Assembly (NCBI GenBank): GCA_013397455.1
Contig: VYZB01000337.1
Location: forward strand, 506,764 to 570,763
Reading direction: 5' to 3'
DNA: 64,000 nucleotides
DNA from: Crotophaga sulcirostris
Taxonomy: Eukaryota > Chordata > Aves > Cuculiformes > Crotophagidae
Shown piece after piece: positions 15,901-30,900 of the stretch. The notes below the pieces were generated by a model. That model did not search any database. It was not told the DNA's origin and was given only the letters and a program-made list of their open reading frames with translations. The translations under genes and the position numbers were made by a program. Each line of letters starts with the position of its first letter. The first letter of the stretch is position 1.

Positions 15901-18900
15901 AGTGGATTAAATGTGTATAGCACTGAGGAAGAAAACACAGTTTGAAGCTCATTCACTTCATTATATATAGAAGTAAGATGGCAATGACATTCTTTATTCC
16001 ATTTCTCTTAGTGCAAAAATGACTAATGAATCTGAGAGCATAAAGGAGTTTTGTTTTATATTAATCTGCTAAAAAAAATGAATAATCTTTCCTGATAAGA
16101 GCAGAACACCACATCATACCTCTTCCGGAGCATTTTCTACCAGCGTTTTTGAGTCTGTGGCAGGCTGGCTGATGACAACGTTTGCAACTTTCCTTCTCTT
16201 TTCTTCTGGTTCCCCATCAGTGCTATCATTACTGAGAGTTAACAAGAAAAATTAATGAACTGAAAGTATGCTTTAGGGGAACTAATTACTTCTACAACTG
16301 AAGTCTTCAGATACAATGAAGCATGGCAAGAATATAAAACAAAGACTTAACACTGAAAAAAGCAAAATAGATATTAAGTTTACTTGTAAAAAAATTCAGT
16401 GAGAAACAGCAGAATGCTGTTCTAAATTGACAAACCTTCTCAGCCTTTTCCAAGAAATTTCCAAGAAATATAGAAATTCTTAAATATAATCAAGGAAAGA
16501 TAATTTTGTTTACCGCTTGTTATAAACACAGTAGGTACAATAATATGTCCCTACAAACTAAAATGAGGAACACAGCATACATCAGAAAGTTAAACAAGAA
16601 CTAAAAATTTAAGATATATCTCCTTAAATCCCCATTTTCATGCCCTATTCAAGCCATATTTAATAACAGGGACAAGCCACAAATTTTAACTGTAGCATCC
16701 CATTATTTCAAGATCCCTCTGAAGCTAGGTCCTTATCAAAGCCCTACTGAGAATAAGCATGGAACGCAAGCATTTTACCATCAGCACAATCAGCACATAA
16801 AACAAAGATGCAAAGACTGAAGGAAGTTTTTCAACAGATAAATCAAATCACAATCCCAGCTTAACTGAAATAAAAGCAAACCAGCTCACTATTATACCTC
16901 TTCTCATTAGCTTCTACAGCATCTCTGGATCTTTGCTTTGCAAACAGCTTAGCCATTCTTTTGGCTTTATTCTTTTGTCTACTGCTCATGCCAGCTCGAA
17001 ATTCTGAGTCAATTAACTCCGCAGCCTGAAGAGTCTGAAAGAGAAGTCATTCATTGTCAGTTCTTCATACAATGAAGGTCTTGTAAAATCCTCAAACCCA
17101 CATTGCTCTCAGCTTCCCCAACCCTCCATTTCAGAGCAGCAGTCTGACATCAAATAATACTAACACACAACTATAGGGCACAGAATTCAGGAAGCCAAAC
17201 CTACCATATTAGATGTTGATCATCATACTTAAAATACAAAGACTATAACTACAGTAGCACAAATAAAGCAAACCCACTGTGTTACTGCTTGCAGTAAAAC
17301 AGCCAGAGGTTTTACCTACAGGTTGTTTGTTTACTAGGGAAACTGAAGAAGGAGAATAGTCCAGATCTTCATCATTGAACAGATCTTCAGTATTCATCCC
17401 AATTGCAGCACCCATGTCTAAGCCAAGTTTCTTTTGTAACAGTTTCCTCTGTCGTGCTATCCTCTCTTTCGGATCAATTTCACCTTAAGATTTTCAAAAA
17501 GGGGAAGATGTGTCAGATTTCCAACAAGATGTATTATTGAAGGTTTGGTCAATAAAATAACACAAAAGCATGAAATGTTACAGATTTAGATTGTAGTTGT
17601 CTAATACACCAACACAATCTTCTAAACCAAATCACACTGATTCCTAGGAAGACCTTTTCTACTGCTGAAGCTACACTAGTACCTAACCTGTGATCAATAG
17701 CTCCCAAGAAATCAAATTATACTTGGTCCACAGAAGTAAAAAACAAAAGTTCTACAATTTTTAGGAAAGTGCACTTTGAACGGAGTGAATTAACACACTA
17801 AAAAACGTCAGCAACTGATTCAAGAACTAGCACTTTTTATGGAGCACATGCATCCTCATGGGATCTATTTATTCTGTGGGGTTTTTTAGTTTGTTTTTAA
17901 TGATTTCTTTTCCTCCTAAACTATTTTCTGTTGGGAAACACAGACCTAAGAAATAATGACCACCAATAAAACCACTCTAATTATATTCAATCTGATATCC
18001 TGTATTAAGCTGTATGTCCACCCACACTGGCTACTTGCTTGAAAAGTAAAGCTGAAGAGAAAGCAGCCTTTGTAGATTTTCACATCAGTTAAAATAAAAG
18101 GAGTGACTAAAAGCTATTTTTAGTTTAATTTTCTTATTTTGCTATATTTTTATTTGTTTTCATTCATAGTTATTTACATGCAATCATAAGACACTAATAA
18201 ATATCACAAAGTGTCCTATTCCATCTATTATTTGATTTCTGAACAGGTAAGGTTTGTTTAGAAGAGATGAAACTTGTACACCACCTTATTAATCTAGCAT
18301 ATAGGATGGCCCACAATAAAATAGCAGCAAGGCTTAACAGATAGGATACTGCTTAAGTGTCAGGAGCTGCAGGTTCTATTCCTTGCTGAGCTACTGATCT
18401 TTTGTATACGCTGCACAGAACACATCATGTGGGGAACAGCTGAATCAGGGCTACGCAGTCAGAGCAGATTCTTTGCTATAGGATCATTTCATTTGGTGCA
18501 GAAACTGGAAGATGTACTGATTTAGAACAGGTCAGGGCAGTAACAACAAAAAAAATCTTAGAATAAAATAATTCAATGTCATTACACTGATATAAAGTAA
18601 TACTCAGCTAAAAAGTTACAGAAAGGTATCAGACAAGTGACTAGAAAAGAAGACATCACATAGTCAATGATATTTAACCTCCCGACTTTGATAGTTTTAT
18701 CACAGTATTTTTCACACAACCTTTCTATATTTGAAAGCTTCAATCTTTTAAATAAGCCACTTCCTACCACTATTTGGGAACAGTCTTTTAATGAAGAAGT
18801 ACTGATAGTTCCTTTAATAGTGTTTCTTCTCCCTCTTTCATGTTACCACTCTCCTCTTCCCCCCTGTACACACATTAATTTTGGTAAGAGAAGAAAACCA

Positions 18901-21900
18901 AACAACATGTATCCCATAAAAAAAATCATTTAACTTGAGAGAGGCACTACAAACCAGTTATACTGGGGACTATTTTCTTCTGTTATTTCATAGCATTCTG
19001 AGAAACCATGGATGACATAATACATACAACACAATACAACAAACTTTTTCAAATAAGTAAGTTTTCTTGTCTGCAAGTAAAGTATAAAGTTATACCTGAT
19101 TTATCATCTTGGACTTCAAATTCTGCACCAGCAGATCCAAGAAGAGATGCACCATGTTTTAGCAATCGACATATATCAAATCTGTCAAAACGCAACCGAT
19201 CTGTTGAAGGTGAATCTTCCATAGGACTTTCTGAGCCTGGTTCTAGATAAGACATTGAAAATAATATTAAGGAAAATGTGATGAATTTTTTTCAAAGTTC
19301 TGGCAGAAGATTAAGCAAGAGAAAAATAATTTCTCATCAGACATACGGCATTTTGATACAAAGTGTAAAGGCTCCATTTCACAAAGGCAGACTGAAAAAG
19401 CTCACTTAGTTGTGTAGAAAAATTTAACGTTTTTCCCTTGATAAATTTAAGCTTTTTAAAATCTTGGGACACTGACATACCACTAGGTCTTCTTTGTACA
19501 CATACTTGCAGTTTGAACTGCACATGGCTCACAAATAGCCAATGCTATATCTTATGACCAACAGCCAAGCATCCCTCCTACAGAAGCTGAAGAGCAGTCT
19601 TAAGTACAGGAGAAAGTCAGCTACCAAAAGTTGCTGAAGACTAGTTATGAGCTCTTCTCAATCCAGCTGCAGGTACAGTGCAGTTCAATACTCATACACA
19701 ACAAATTTGTTCCTCCCAAGGTGTGTTATTTCCTGGTTATGAATTCACTTTCCAAGTATTCTCTTCCCTCAACACTCAGATTAGCGTGCTTTGTGGCTCC
19801 TAGCTATGTGCAATCTAGTATCCAAGAAGACTGGCCATTCCTACATAATCCAGCACACTCACATCCTGAATTACAACCAGCAGTACAAATACAATCATTG
19901 CCTGCAAGAAACATGACACTTTGGTGTGTTTCATCCCACACGCACACTTATTCATGAAAGCTTGCTCATTTACAGCAGAATGAGTCTAAGTGCACCTAGA
20001 ATACTGCACAAAATAACCACCACCTACGTTTCTTCAGACCTGAAGAACCAGTTAACATTTCATTACACAGACACAATAAGTGATTTACAGGAATTCTAAG
20101 AACCTAAATGCAACCAGTCAGACCACTAAAACACAGAACCATAGAAATGGTTTGGGTTGGAAGGACAATAAAGATCATCCAGTTCCAATGCCACTGCCAC
20201 AGGGCAAGGGACACCATCCACTGGATTAGGTTGCTCAAAGCCTCATCCAACCTGGTCTTTAACACCTCCAAAGATGAGGCATCCACAACTTCTTTGGGCA
20301 ATCTGATCCAGTGCTTCACCACTCCCACAGTAAAAAAATCTCTTCCTAATATCTAACCTAAGTCTCCCCTCTTTCAGCTTAACACAGTTACCCTTTATCC
20401 TGTCACTGCACAGCCTGATCGAGCCCCCCCCAAGCTTTCCTCTTAAGTACTACAGGGCTGCTATAAGGTCTCCATGGAGCCTTCCCTTATGCTAGACTGA
20501 AGAAGTCCAACTTTCTCAGCCTGTCAACATGTATTTGACTACTACATCAAGCAATTTAACTGAAATAAAAGACATCTGCACAGCCTGTTAGCCCTGTTAA
20601 ATGGTACCATTTTCTCAAATACACATAATTACCATTTCAACTTCATATCTCATAGGTAGTTATGCAAGAATCTGACAAAAACATGTAAACACATCATTCA
20701 AAACAGCTGCCATACTCAAAGACTGACAGGTTGCTAAGTTTTCATGTACAAATGGAGTGCTGTAAATAATTCCTGGAACTAGACTGGTGAAATTAACTTC
20801 TATCTTTGGTAAAAGAAGAGAGTCTATAAATCAAGTTAAGTATATGGACAAATGTGATTTACTGGGAAAGAGTCAGAATGGCTCCTGAAAAAACTACTCT
20901 CATTAACCTAATTATCGATGTCCTTCAAGAGCTCCAACAAGTGGATAGAGGGGATCCAGTGGACATATATTCAAAAGCTTTTAGCAAGGTCTCACATTAA
21001 AAAATTGAAGCAACTAAGTTACTACAGAATAGGGGAAAACATTTTGTAAACTGAAATCTGGTTAAAGATGGACTAAAACATGCCTACACAGTACTGATTT
21101 CAGAACTGGCAGTTAACATTTAATAAAGATCTTGGATGCACTTCTCAGATTTCTGAATTCACCAGCTTATCGGGCTGTGACAGTCAAAACAGTCAACCAA
21201 GCACTGGGCATTATCAGAGAGGACACTGAAAATATGATAACGTGCATAATTTTGCCATTATGTATAAATATCAGTCCTCTAGAAATGTAGGCACATTGTG
21301 TAGTTCTATGCATCTCAAGGAGGACATGGGTAAGATAAAGCAGAAAAGGGCAAATAAAGTTATCTAAAAGACAAAGCAGCTATCTTCTGAGGAAAGACTG
21401 AAGAAACCGCAACTCTTCAACCTGGAGGGAATAAAGTTTTCAGAGGAAAGCAAATAACATGGTTTACAAAAGTCATAAGGGCAGTGGATAAGGCAAACAC
21501 AGAACTTGCTTGTCAAATTCCATAGCAAAAGAACCCACAGGCACCGAACGAAACAAATATGAAATCACTTCCAAACAGATACTGGTTTTGTTGTTGTTTT
21601 GGGTTTTGTTTGTTTGCGTTTTTTTGAACAGTTAGTGAATTTCTGGAACCTGTGCCACATTAGCTTGTGAACATACAGTATGCCAACAGGTTTAGACAAA
21701 AATCACTGACAATCAGTCCATAAGCTGACAATAAAAGCAATTCTAAAATTCCTAAAAATTTCTGATGCAAAGCGAGTACAAACAGAATAGACTTCAGCAA
21801 GCTGACATCTGACCTCCCTCAAAGGTGCTTTGGGCAAAGGAACAGAAGAAAAAGTGTCTGCAAAACTTCATGAAAAGTTGATGGGTAATACTTTTTCCAT

Positions 21901-24900
21901 TTTACTAGTTTTTATTCCTTTTACTTGTAAAAGTAAAGCTTTATGAGGGTACAAAGCATAAGCATGGAAATATTAGAAGAAACAGGTCAGGCACATCATT
22001 GTGATTGAATATGAACACGTAAAGCCAAAGAAGTTTACTACACCCCATGCTCATAAAAAAACCAGAATGACATAGTTGCCTTGAAAAGTCTCACACAGCA
22101 GTCAGTTTGAATCAGATAAACAATGAATTCATTTAAGAAGCACCTTGTTTTGATCTTGGAGTCGGATTCCACTCGGGTACATTTTTCACTATTGCTTCAA
22201 CAGCCTGGCCAGCTGCAATACGAGTATCCCAATTTGTGCTTCTTAAATACACTAACACCTTTAAGGAGAGAGAAATAAATAAATAATTTTTTGCTTAAAA
22301 TGTACTTTCAGAAAATCCATCACCTGTTTTGCTCTATCAAAACACACTTAGTTATAATGCAATAGATTGAGACAACATTCAAAACAATGAAAACAAAGGG
22401 CAAGAAAACAAACCAAAGAAACATGAGCAGCCTTCTCTGTATTGTTGACTGCTTAGCAGAACTGTTTCCATAGCTAGACATCAGGAATTTATAAGACTTT
22501 TTTAATATATTTTTTTATATTCAAGTCCTATCAATCTAACAACTTTGATTTCCTTCAGCTACTCAACAAGGCTTAGGACTCCCAGGTTTTTCTTTCTTTA
22601 TAAAAGGAAGCACTCAAAAGAGATTAGTAGACCTTAAAACTTTGAAGTCATTTAACCCAAGAAGGGGGACAACACTGGTCACCTGAAGTAACACCTGCTC
22701 TTCTAAATCAATTTACCACTATGTCTCAAACTTGGAAAAACTATTTCTTTTTCTAAAAGTGATTTTATAGTCATGATTCCTTGGCCACTCCAATACCATT
22801 AGTTGTGGTGAGGGCACCTGTTCAATAAGAGCAGAATTAAGGTCACTCTGCCATCTTCAGCTGTGAGATACAGACTGTTTTTGGTATTTTTACTAGACTT
22901 GGCCAGACTGAAGTTTCAAACTAATAGAAATCTTTCCATTTTCCAGCCCTTTAAAGGCATGCAGCATTCTATATTCTTAATGCTGTATTACAACAGTAGC
23001 AATCTTTAAAGGCACAGGCAGAGACTTTTGAGGCAGTAAAGAATCTCTTTATAGAAGAAAATCTGAATTTACAGCAAACATTGAATATCTATACTGAATG
23101 CAAAGTGGAACCTGACTTACATAACCACTCCAGTGGCTGACCAAACAATAGGCTAAACAGAAGTGGTCTCCTAATTTTCTTCAGCTTACCAGTTCCAGAG
23201 AACACAATACTACTATACCTCCTCTTCTTATTCCCACAGAAACCACATTCCTTTAAACAAGTTTTAATCTCACCATTAAAGTACTGAAAGCAAGCTCAAA
23301 ACAAACCAAAGAAAGAGATGCTTACTTTAGATAAGAGATTGTTCAGTTCATGAGGATGCAGTTTCACTACTTCTCCAAGTTGCTGTGCAGCTGCTTTTCT
23401 TGTTACTGGTGTCGTACCAGTGTCCAGCAAAATAAAGAGACGATCAAGCCTAAATATGATTGAAAAAAATGGAAATGTTCAGTTGCCCATTTCTATTAAT
23501 ATTTCCCCATATTTTTCAGTTTATCTAATGCAAACAGAAAACATGTCTGCCTAAAGACTGTCATTTAACAGGATGACAAATGTACTTTTTTTCTAATAAT
23601 AAGCTCAGTTGTTCTAAAAGCATATTTAATTTGGTAAGCCAAAAAGTTAACAGTGAAAATTGTTAGAAACAAGTTTAAAAAACCTGCACTTACAAGAAAA
23701 AAATAAGTTGTTTCCTTCTTTGTTCTGTGATACAACATTTTCAATTTTGGAAAATAAATACTGTTAAGTTGCAAATTATCTTCACCAAATCCTGTCTGAC
23801 AGAGAAAGCAAAGGGCTTAACTTCTCATATTGTGCATTATCATCTGTTTTGAAGATATAACCTGTGATCCATAATATCAAACTTCGCTTTTCCAGGATAC
23901 CACACATTTTTACTTTTCACTTATTTCCCCCTAACTACCTTGAATATGCAAGGCCAAACCTGTTGCTATATTTGCAGTTTTGAAATATACCTCCAGGAAT
24001 TTAACCAGCACATACGTTTTCACATTAACTCTGTATTTAGTGAAAGAGACCCTGACCATCTATTTTCAGAACAGTCAGCTTATTTCTTGTTTAGAGTTAC
24101 TGAATGAGAAAGTCATCATATTAAAAAAGCACATAAAAATAGAGAATACCTAGATAACCAAATTAATTATGGAAATTACAAATGTTCATTGTTCCCTCCA
24201 CTGTAATCGAGACAGACAGAACTCCCTGCAGTGTCCCTAATTTATCCATTAGTTACCGGGCAGCATGAGGTCATTGCTGAATGCGAGTCTAGAATCTGTC
24301 CAAGTAGTGCAATCAGAACTGTCCCTTCTAGTCCTAATCATAAAAAAAACCTCTTTCAAGTATTGCAACAATATGAACCTGGAATTCACACAGCAGTGAA
24401 GCTCACCTAGATGAGCCTAACAAAGTAATGATAAACATATCCTGACCAACTCCCTTCCCTCCAACACGTACCCTAGGTTTGAACAAATATTGGAAAAGAA
24501 CAAATGCTTTTGCCTGTTGGCCTGTTGCTACTAGTAACATTTCACTAAAATTGCCTTTAACGTAAGTTCCAATCACTTAAAAAACCCAAGAAAAGCCCTC
24601 TTTCCAACATCACTGGATTTTGTACGATCTTTGACACACTTAAACAGCATAACACATTAGAAACAGCAGTGCTACGAAGACAAGGCAGTAATGTCACAGA
24701 AATGCAGTTCTAAAACTCAAACAGTCTCACAACTGGAAATACTAGATTAATATCCGTTATAAAAAAATTTAGTTGAGAGTATTTCCAATCATTCTACTAT
24801 TTTAGATACACTTTCGATAGTTGCCAGCTTTGAAATAATTGTACTACTACTAAAATAGGTGAGCTCATTTCAATTTCCATAGATAAAACTGGAGTTTCAA

Positions 24901-27900
24901 TTGCTAAGATTTACTCATTAATAAATTGTTTTAAAGTTACATAAAAATGAAACCCCAATCATATCTAAACTAGGAGTTGTCTTATTAGACAGTCAACAAG
25001 GAAAGCAAAAGCTTTATATACACAACTCTTCCAAATCACTGATAGCGGACTAGTCAGGAAAAACATACCAGATACCTTTACCAGCATTTTTAGTACATTT
25101 AGTACATTTCACAGATAACCCAATCTGATTTGCACCACTTGGTATTACTCAGTACAAAATATGCTACCTTGCAGAGCAGCCACAGCTTGCTCTAACTTGC
25201 TTGTTCTCTCATGCTTAAACTCATTCCTTCATTCGCCATTTCCCCATGAAACTTCAGTGTTCCATACTCCATGTTTGCTATTTAGCACTACTCACTCCTT
25301 TAACTATCAAAGTATCTTTTTTCCATCTCCAAAGTCAAGCTGATTGTGCAACTTAGACCACTTCCTCACCTAGAACGCTTCATGTGTCAAAACAGGAGGA
25401 AACCACTAAGACTGCTTACTCTCAGGTTTAATTCCAATCTTAGTTACAGTGTCAGATCTGCACTCCTAAACTGCACAACCTTTTGAAGCTGTGTTACTTA
25501 CAAAATACATTGCTTGGTTGATGGAGTTTTTGTTTCAAGCTGTAGCATGCTTGGTTTGTAACTCATTATTTTAAATTGTAATGTTTAACTCGCACACAAA
25601 TGTGAAATAAAACAAAAAAAAAAACCCCTTTCTATTGCCTCACATCTCTACAGGAAGGTTTCAGTGTTCGGCCCCAGCAAAATGAATGGAAACAGGATTA
25701 GCAAATACAGCTAACTATGTGACTAATAGTACTCCTGGGGGAGGGAAAGGAAGAGTGATTAGTGTGGCCAGAATTCCCTGATCTAGAATTCCCAAACAGT
25801 TAATATCTCGGAGGTATTAAGATTCTTAAGTTTTGGTGTTGCTGCAGAGTATGGCAGAGCCTGAATTCCCCTGCTCTAGTTGGAAGGGTAGCACTGAGAA
25901 AGTTGCCACCGATCAGCAGTGCTAGGGCTGTTGTTAAAGTTGCCTTTCTAAGTTTCATTAAGAATGAAACAATACTAAAAATTCTAAACAAATTAATTTT
26001 GAGTACCTGCGGTTTGAAAAGAAATTTAAGTTCTGATAAGGTTTTCATTCTCAGAAAAAAACTAAGTTCTTACAAGTTAAAGAGAACTGAGTAGAATTCT
26101 CTAATGGCATGTGGTTCTTATCTCACACTAGACAGCGCTGCAAGCAAATCACTGCATGGCTCACATAATTCACAAATGTAACAGAAGTCCAAAATAGTGC
26201 AGTAGAGTGAGATACCTACAACACAGGTAAAGTTTAATTATTTTATGAAAGAGTTCAACAAAGGTTGTCAGAAAAGTTCTTCTAAGCATATGGAAGACAC
26301 AAGCAAACAAGGGACACAGGTAATACTTAAGAGGAAGAAAAAAAATAAGAAAAACAAAGATTTATGGATTGACATGAAAAATCTAAATAACAATGAATGA
26401 TAAAAATGAAATCTCTCTAAAACTACTTCTCCTGCACATTAATTGCTGTAATCAGAGCTTAAATATGAAGCCCTTCACTTTTAACTTCTAAGCAATGGTT
26501 TAGATAATCCTTCTAACTGTCATCTTGCTATCTGAAGTCAACTACATCTCACTGATAGGACAGCAACCATACTACACTGCTATATGAGCTCATGTCATAC
26601 AAGCTCACTACAAGGCACTAAGTTGTTCAGATGTAGACACCGTTTTCCTCTCACTTGAGAAATTTTAGATTTTCTAATCACTGTTGAAGTGTATTGCCAA
26701 GACAAAACTTAAAGCAACAATTCAAAGTTATTATGAACAGCATAATACTTAAATTCAGTATTTTTTATTCTAAGAAATACCATATGAGCCCTTACACCAA
26801 CACACAGCTTTAGAAATGCTTCTGACACAAACCCATCAATTCAGGTGCTTGTGAACAGGCATTTAAGTAACATCTGAGACACCTCAGAATAAGTCATACA
26901 CATGGGGTCAGCAGACATAACATGGGATGCAGGAGATCTCTTTGTTAACTACCCTGGAGGTATTTAAAATAAGGGCAGATATGGCATGTGGGGACACAGC
27001 TTAGTGGTGGACTTCGTAGTGTTTGGTTTAGGGTTGGACTCTATGATCTTAAAGGTCTATTTCAGTCTAAATGATTCTATGGTTCTGTCATTCTGAAGTG
27101 ACAAGGAGACATTATACCATCTAAACTAGCACCAGAGACCTTGATTAGGCAAATGAATCCTCCCCACAAACATTCCAAATGCAGAGCATTTCATTAAAGC
27201 ACAATAGTTTTGACAAGACCGAAGCTTGAATTCTTCCTTTCCAAATAGAACAACCAGAGAGACCAGTCAATAGGTCTGCAATCAGGATATCAACCAGGAC
27301 ATCCACCCCAGATCAGACCAGACTCTTTCACCACTAGACTACCTACTACTCAAAACAATTTTACCTAACAATCCTAAAAAAAAAAATCTCAGAGAAAGAT
27401 TGCAGGCAAGAAGAATTCTAACAGTAAACAATTTCAGTCGTATTGCTGTTCATCAGAATAGCAAGGTTGGCTGTCATAAGGGGAACATCGTCTCCCTAAC
27501 CAACACTTACACAGAATTACTGTACATACAGGCTTAGTTCAGTTAACTAAAGGGGTTTTCGTGAATAAAAGTACATGGAAACTATACTGACCTCGATCAC
27601 CTTTTGCTCTCATTCACCTTTTGCAAGCCTTTTGCTCTCATTCACCTTTTGCAAGCCTTTTGCTCTCATTCACCTTTTGCAAGCCTTTTGCTCTNCCTTT
27701 TGCTCTCATTCACCTTTTGCAAGCCTTTTGCTCTCATTCACCTTTTGCAAGCCTTTTGCTCTCATTCACCTTTTGCAAGCCTTTTGCTCTTCCAGTTAAT
27801 TATCGCAAAGACTACAAATAAAATTACAAAGGATAAACACGAGATCAAATACCTTCAGGAGATCCACCACTGCTAACTCAGTGGCACTTTCCTGGCAGCA

Positions 27901-30900
27901 TGGTTATTCCGTGTTCTAGTCACTGCTTTCCCATCAGTTTTGCATGTTCAGCATTAAGCTTAGTTAGACATGACTGTACCCAGGCACAGTAGGCAATGTT
28001 GCAACAAATGACCTGTTCTGTTCTTCGTGTCAATCTTCAGCTCCTTGCTGCCTAAAGGTATGTCTCCAAACAGAGGGTTGATCTCCATTGGAAGGGACAG
28101 TTATCATAATATTTAAAGCAAACTCTACAGCACTCTTATGGAAACTGGATGATGTGGATTTGAAAGCCTTTCAGATACAGAGGCATTAGAACACTAATAG
28201 CAGGATTGTTAATGACCAGGTCACAATACAGAGGTTCTTAACAGTGTGTCCAAAATGTTGCCAGAAGACTACATATGCAGCTAAAGTCTGAACATCCTGA
28301 TCACTCCAGCGTAAGCATTCTGACTGGATTTAGTCCCCACAGGACTTCAGATGGGGAAACTTGTAATTTGTTGATTTCAATTAGTTGAGGCTTGAAAGAG
28401 ACAGTGAACTGATCACTCAGCAATGAAGTGATCTGTTGGGACTCACATCTCTGTGAGCACCACTATGTTTAACTGGCAGGGAGTAGATGCTGACAGTAAA
28501 GGTAAACTGGCATAGAACAGCTCCTAACTGTGCTTGTGTCTTCTCCAATCTATTTAAATTGTGTGCCTGTACAAAAAAAAAAAAACTTAGTGGCGCAGTC
28601 CCTTGAAACAGTCTAATGTCAAACTCTGCCTAGAGCTCTTCAGAAATGTGCTAGCTAGTACCCATCAGAAGACGAGGAAATATACCCTTAGGAGTTTACA
28701 GTATAAATCGTATTTCTACACCTTAGAGCTTCCTCCCAGGCACTATTTCTTAGTACAGAAATAGCCCAGAAACCTAGAAAATATCCCTACGTTAAAATTT
28801 AGACTTGACTTGACACCGAAACCTAAGTTCTAAGGCAGAGATGCCTTAGCTTTTCTTGTTGACCTGATAACCTTTGATGGTGTTTCATCATTTGGTCAAA
28901 TCCCAGCTTAGTCAGCTTCGCAGCTCAAAAAACTCAAGCTCCTACTAAAGCACATACTTAAGTAATCAAGTAAACAACTTGCCAATACTCAAATCAGCAA
29001 GAGAAAAACACACTGAATAGAAATCGGAACAAGAAGTGTGATGATACATATCGTGATTTTACTTCTCATAGGTGGGAGACTGTGGAGCAAGTAGTTACAA
29101 AGATGGGGCTGTGGACAACAAATCTTGTTTCCTACATAGCATTGGAAGGAACACCTGGAATGAAACAGTACCCACACGACAACATTAGTCACAGCATTCT
29201 AAACTGCATATAGAAGATAACTGAATGTTAAAATTAGTATAATTAACCTCATATGAAATGTATATTTCATAATATATGGTCCATAACATTAGGCTGTAGA
29301 AGTTTTTTGTAAACCATTACACGTGTAGCTACATCCAACAACGCAGCATAAAATGTATGACCAATTACATTACAAAAACTGTAATAAAAAAAGGAAATTA
29401 TGCTTCTTGTATTCATATGTCTTTACAGCCATTATCAACAAGGTACTAAGGCAATACCGTGGTGAGAATTCAAATTCTAACTGCTGGATCAGGTTAGAAT
29501 CCTTATTGAAGCACAATCCTGTCTTTCAACTTTCATTTCAGTCTTTAGGTGCCTGAGAAATTTTACAGCTCTATCTCACTTGGGCAGCAGTGTACATGGC
29601 ACTTCTGCCTCCGTCCTCCCCATGACAGTGTCAGCACTCTCTCCCACAAACAGCAACAGGAAAGTCCACTGAGCTTTTGAGTTAGTCTCCATCTACAAGA
29701 GAATTCCTTCTCCTCTGCCCCAAGTCAGAACTCCTGCAATCACATCAGTTACAGAGCACTGACCTATTCTGATGGCACATATGTATGTCTTTAAGCAGCA
29801 GTGACAACATATTTCTTGTTCAGCTTAACTCTGTCTTCATGGAAGAGCAGACACGATATCATAGCTTCCAAACAAATGAGAGGCTGAATTTTTTCTTTAG
29901 AAAGTTTGTGACAACCCCCAAACCCACGCTACTAAAAGGTACACAGGACCCATAAAAAGAGATTCTAGTGGATAATATTGGTATCTTGTAAGAACTTCAA
30001 CCTCTCCATGATGCAATATTAAACTTTAAATGTTGCATAAGTAATGATGCCAGCCAGTGCAGCAATTTGTTCTTGGGAAGTCACAGCCCTACGCTTCAAA
30101 AGCCAAGAGCAACCAACATATTAGGTCCACTTATCTTCCAGGAGCTTTACTATCATAGCCTTCCAACATTATCATTTATTTTAAAATAAAAACTAGGTCC
30201 CTTATCTACGTGTTTCCAGTTATACACAAACCCAAGTAAATAAAAATATTGAAGGCTCAAGAAAGTAGTATTAAACTACATGGACCAAATCAAGGTTGGC
30301 TTGCAAAAGCAGCAAGTTATTACATTCTCCCATACTTGCTTAAGGAAGTGCTTGAAAATACCCTGAAGACGTTGTCTTCAAGGTATTTCAGGGTGAACCT
30401 AAAGCTATACTTATCAAAATCAAATTGTTTATTCTTAATGCATCTTACTAGCTTCATGCATTTAATCACATTTTAAAAGCATATTTCATCTCCTTCATAC
30501 TGTGAAGGACCTCAAAAATAGGAGAAAGCCATTAACAGCCTTGGTGTTGGAATAATGATACCCGAGGTGCCTCTGAAAACATTAAAGGAACTGGAAAAAA
30601 GTTATATTAGAAATTGAAAGGGACCATCAACACTATTATCTACTGAAACTCAATCACCCTCAATCACCATTTATAAGCATTGTCATTTTCTACAGATTGG
30701 CAGTATTGCTTTTTCATCTGAAGTATCTCAAAAGATGACTAGTGAGCCATTGTATTTATTCTCTTGAATCATATACTTTGTAGGAATGAGGTTGAAGCAA
30801 AACTTCTCACTTCCTTTTTTCTTTCTCAGTTCCACTACCAAGAATTATTTTTGGTTTTTTTTATAGCTATGCCAACAAAAATAGTACGCACAGATACTTT

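Larger units (their letters stand above)
19243..22143 (-). other. BTAF1 intron 3
   Basis: About 2.9 kb, mostly made of two CR1 relics: a minus-orientation copy at 20.13-20.53 kb and an old plus-orientation copy at about 20.89-21.71 kb. Confidence 0.75.

Noticed and set aside
27575..27876. Three 66-90 codon frames with repeating [17 protein letters not shown] peptides
   Set aside because: They are translations of the 28-bp minisatellite in different frames and include an undefined residue at the N.
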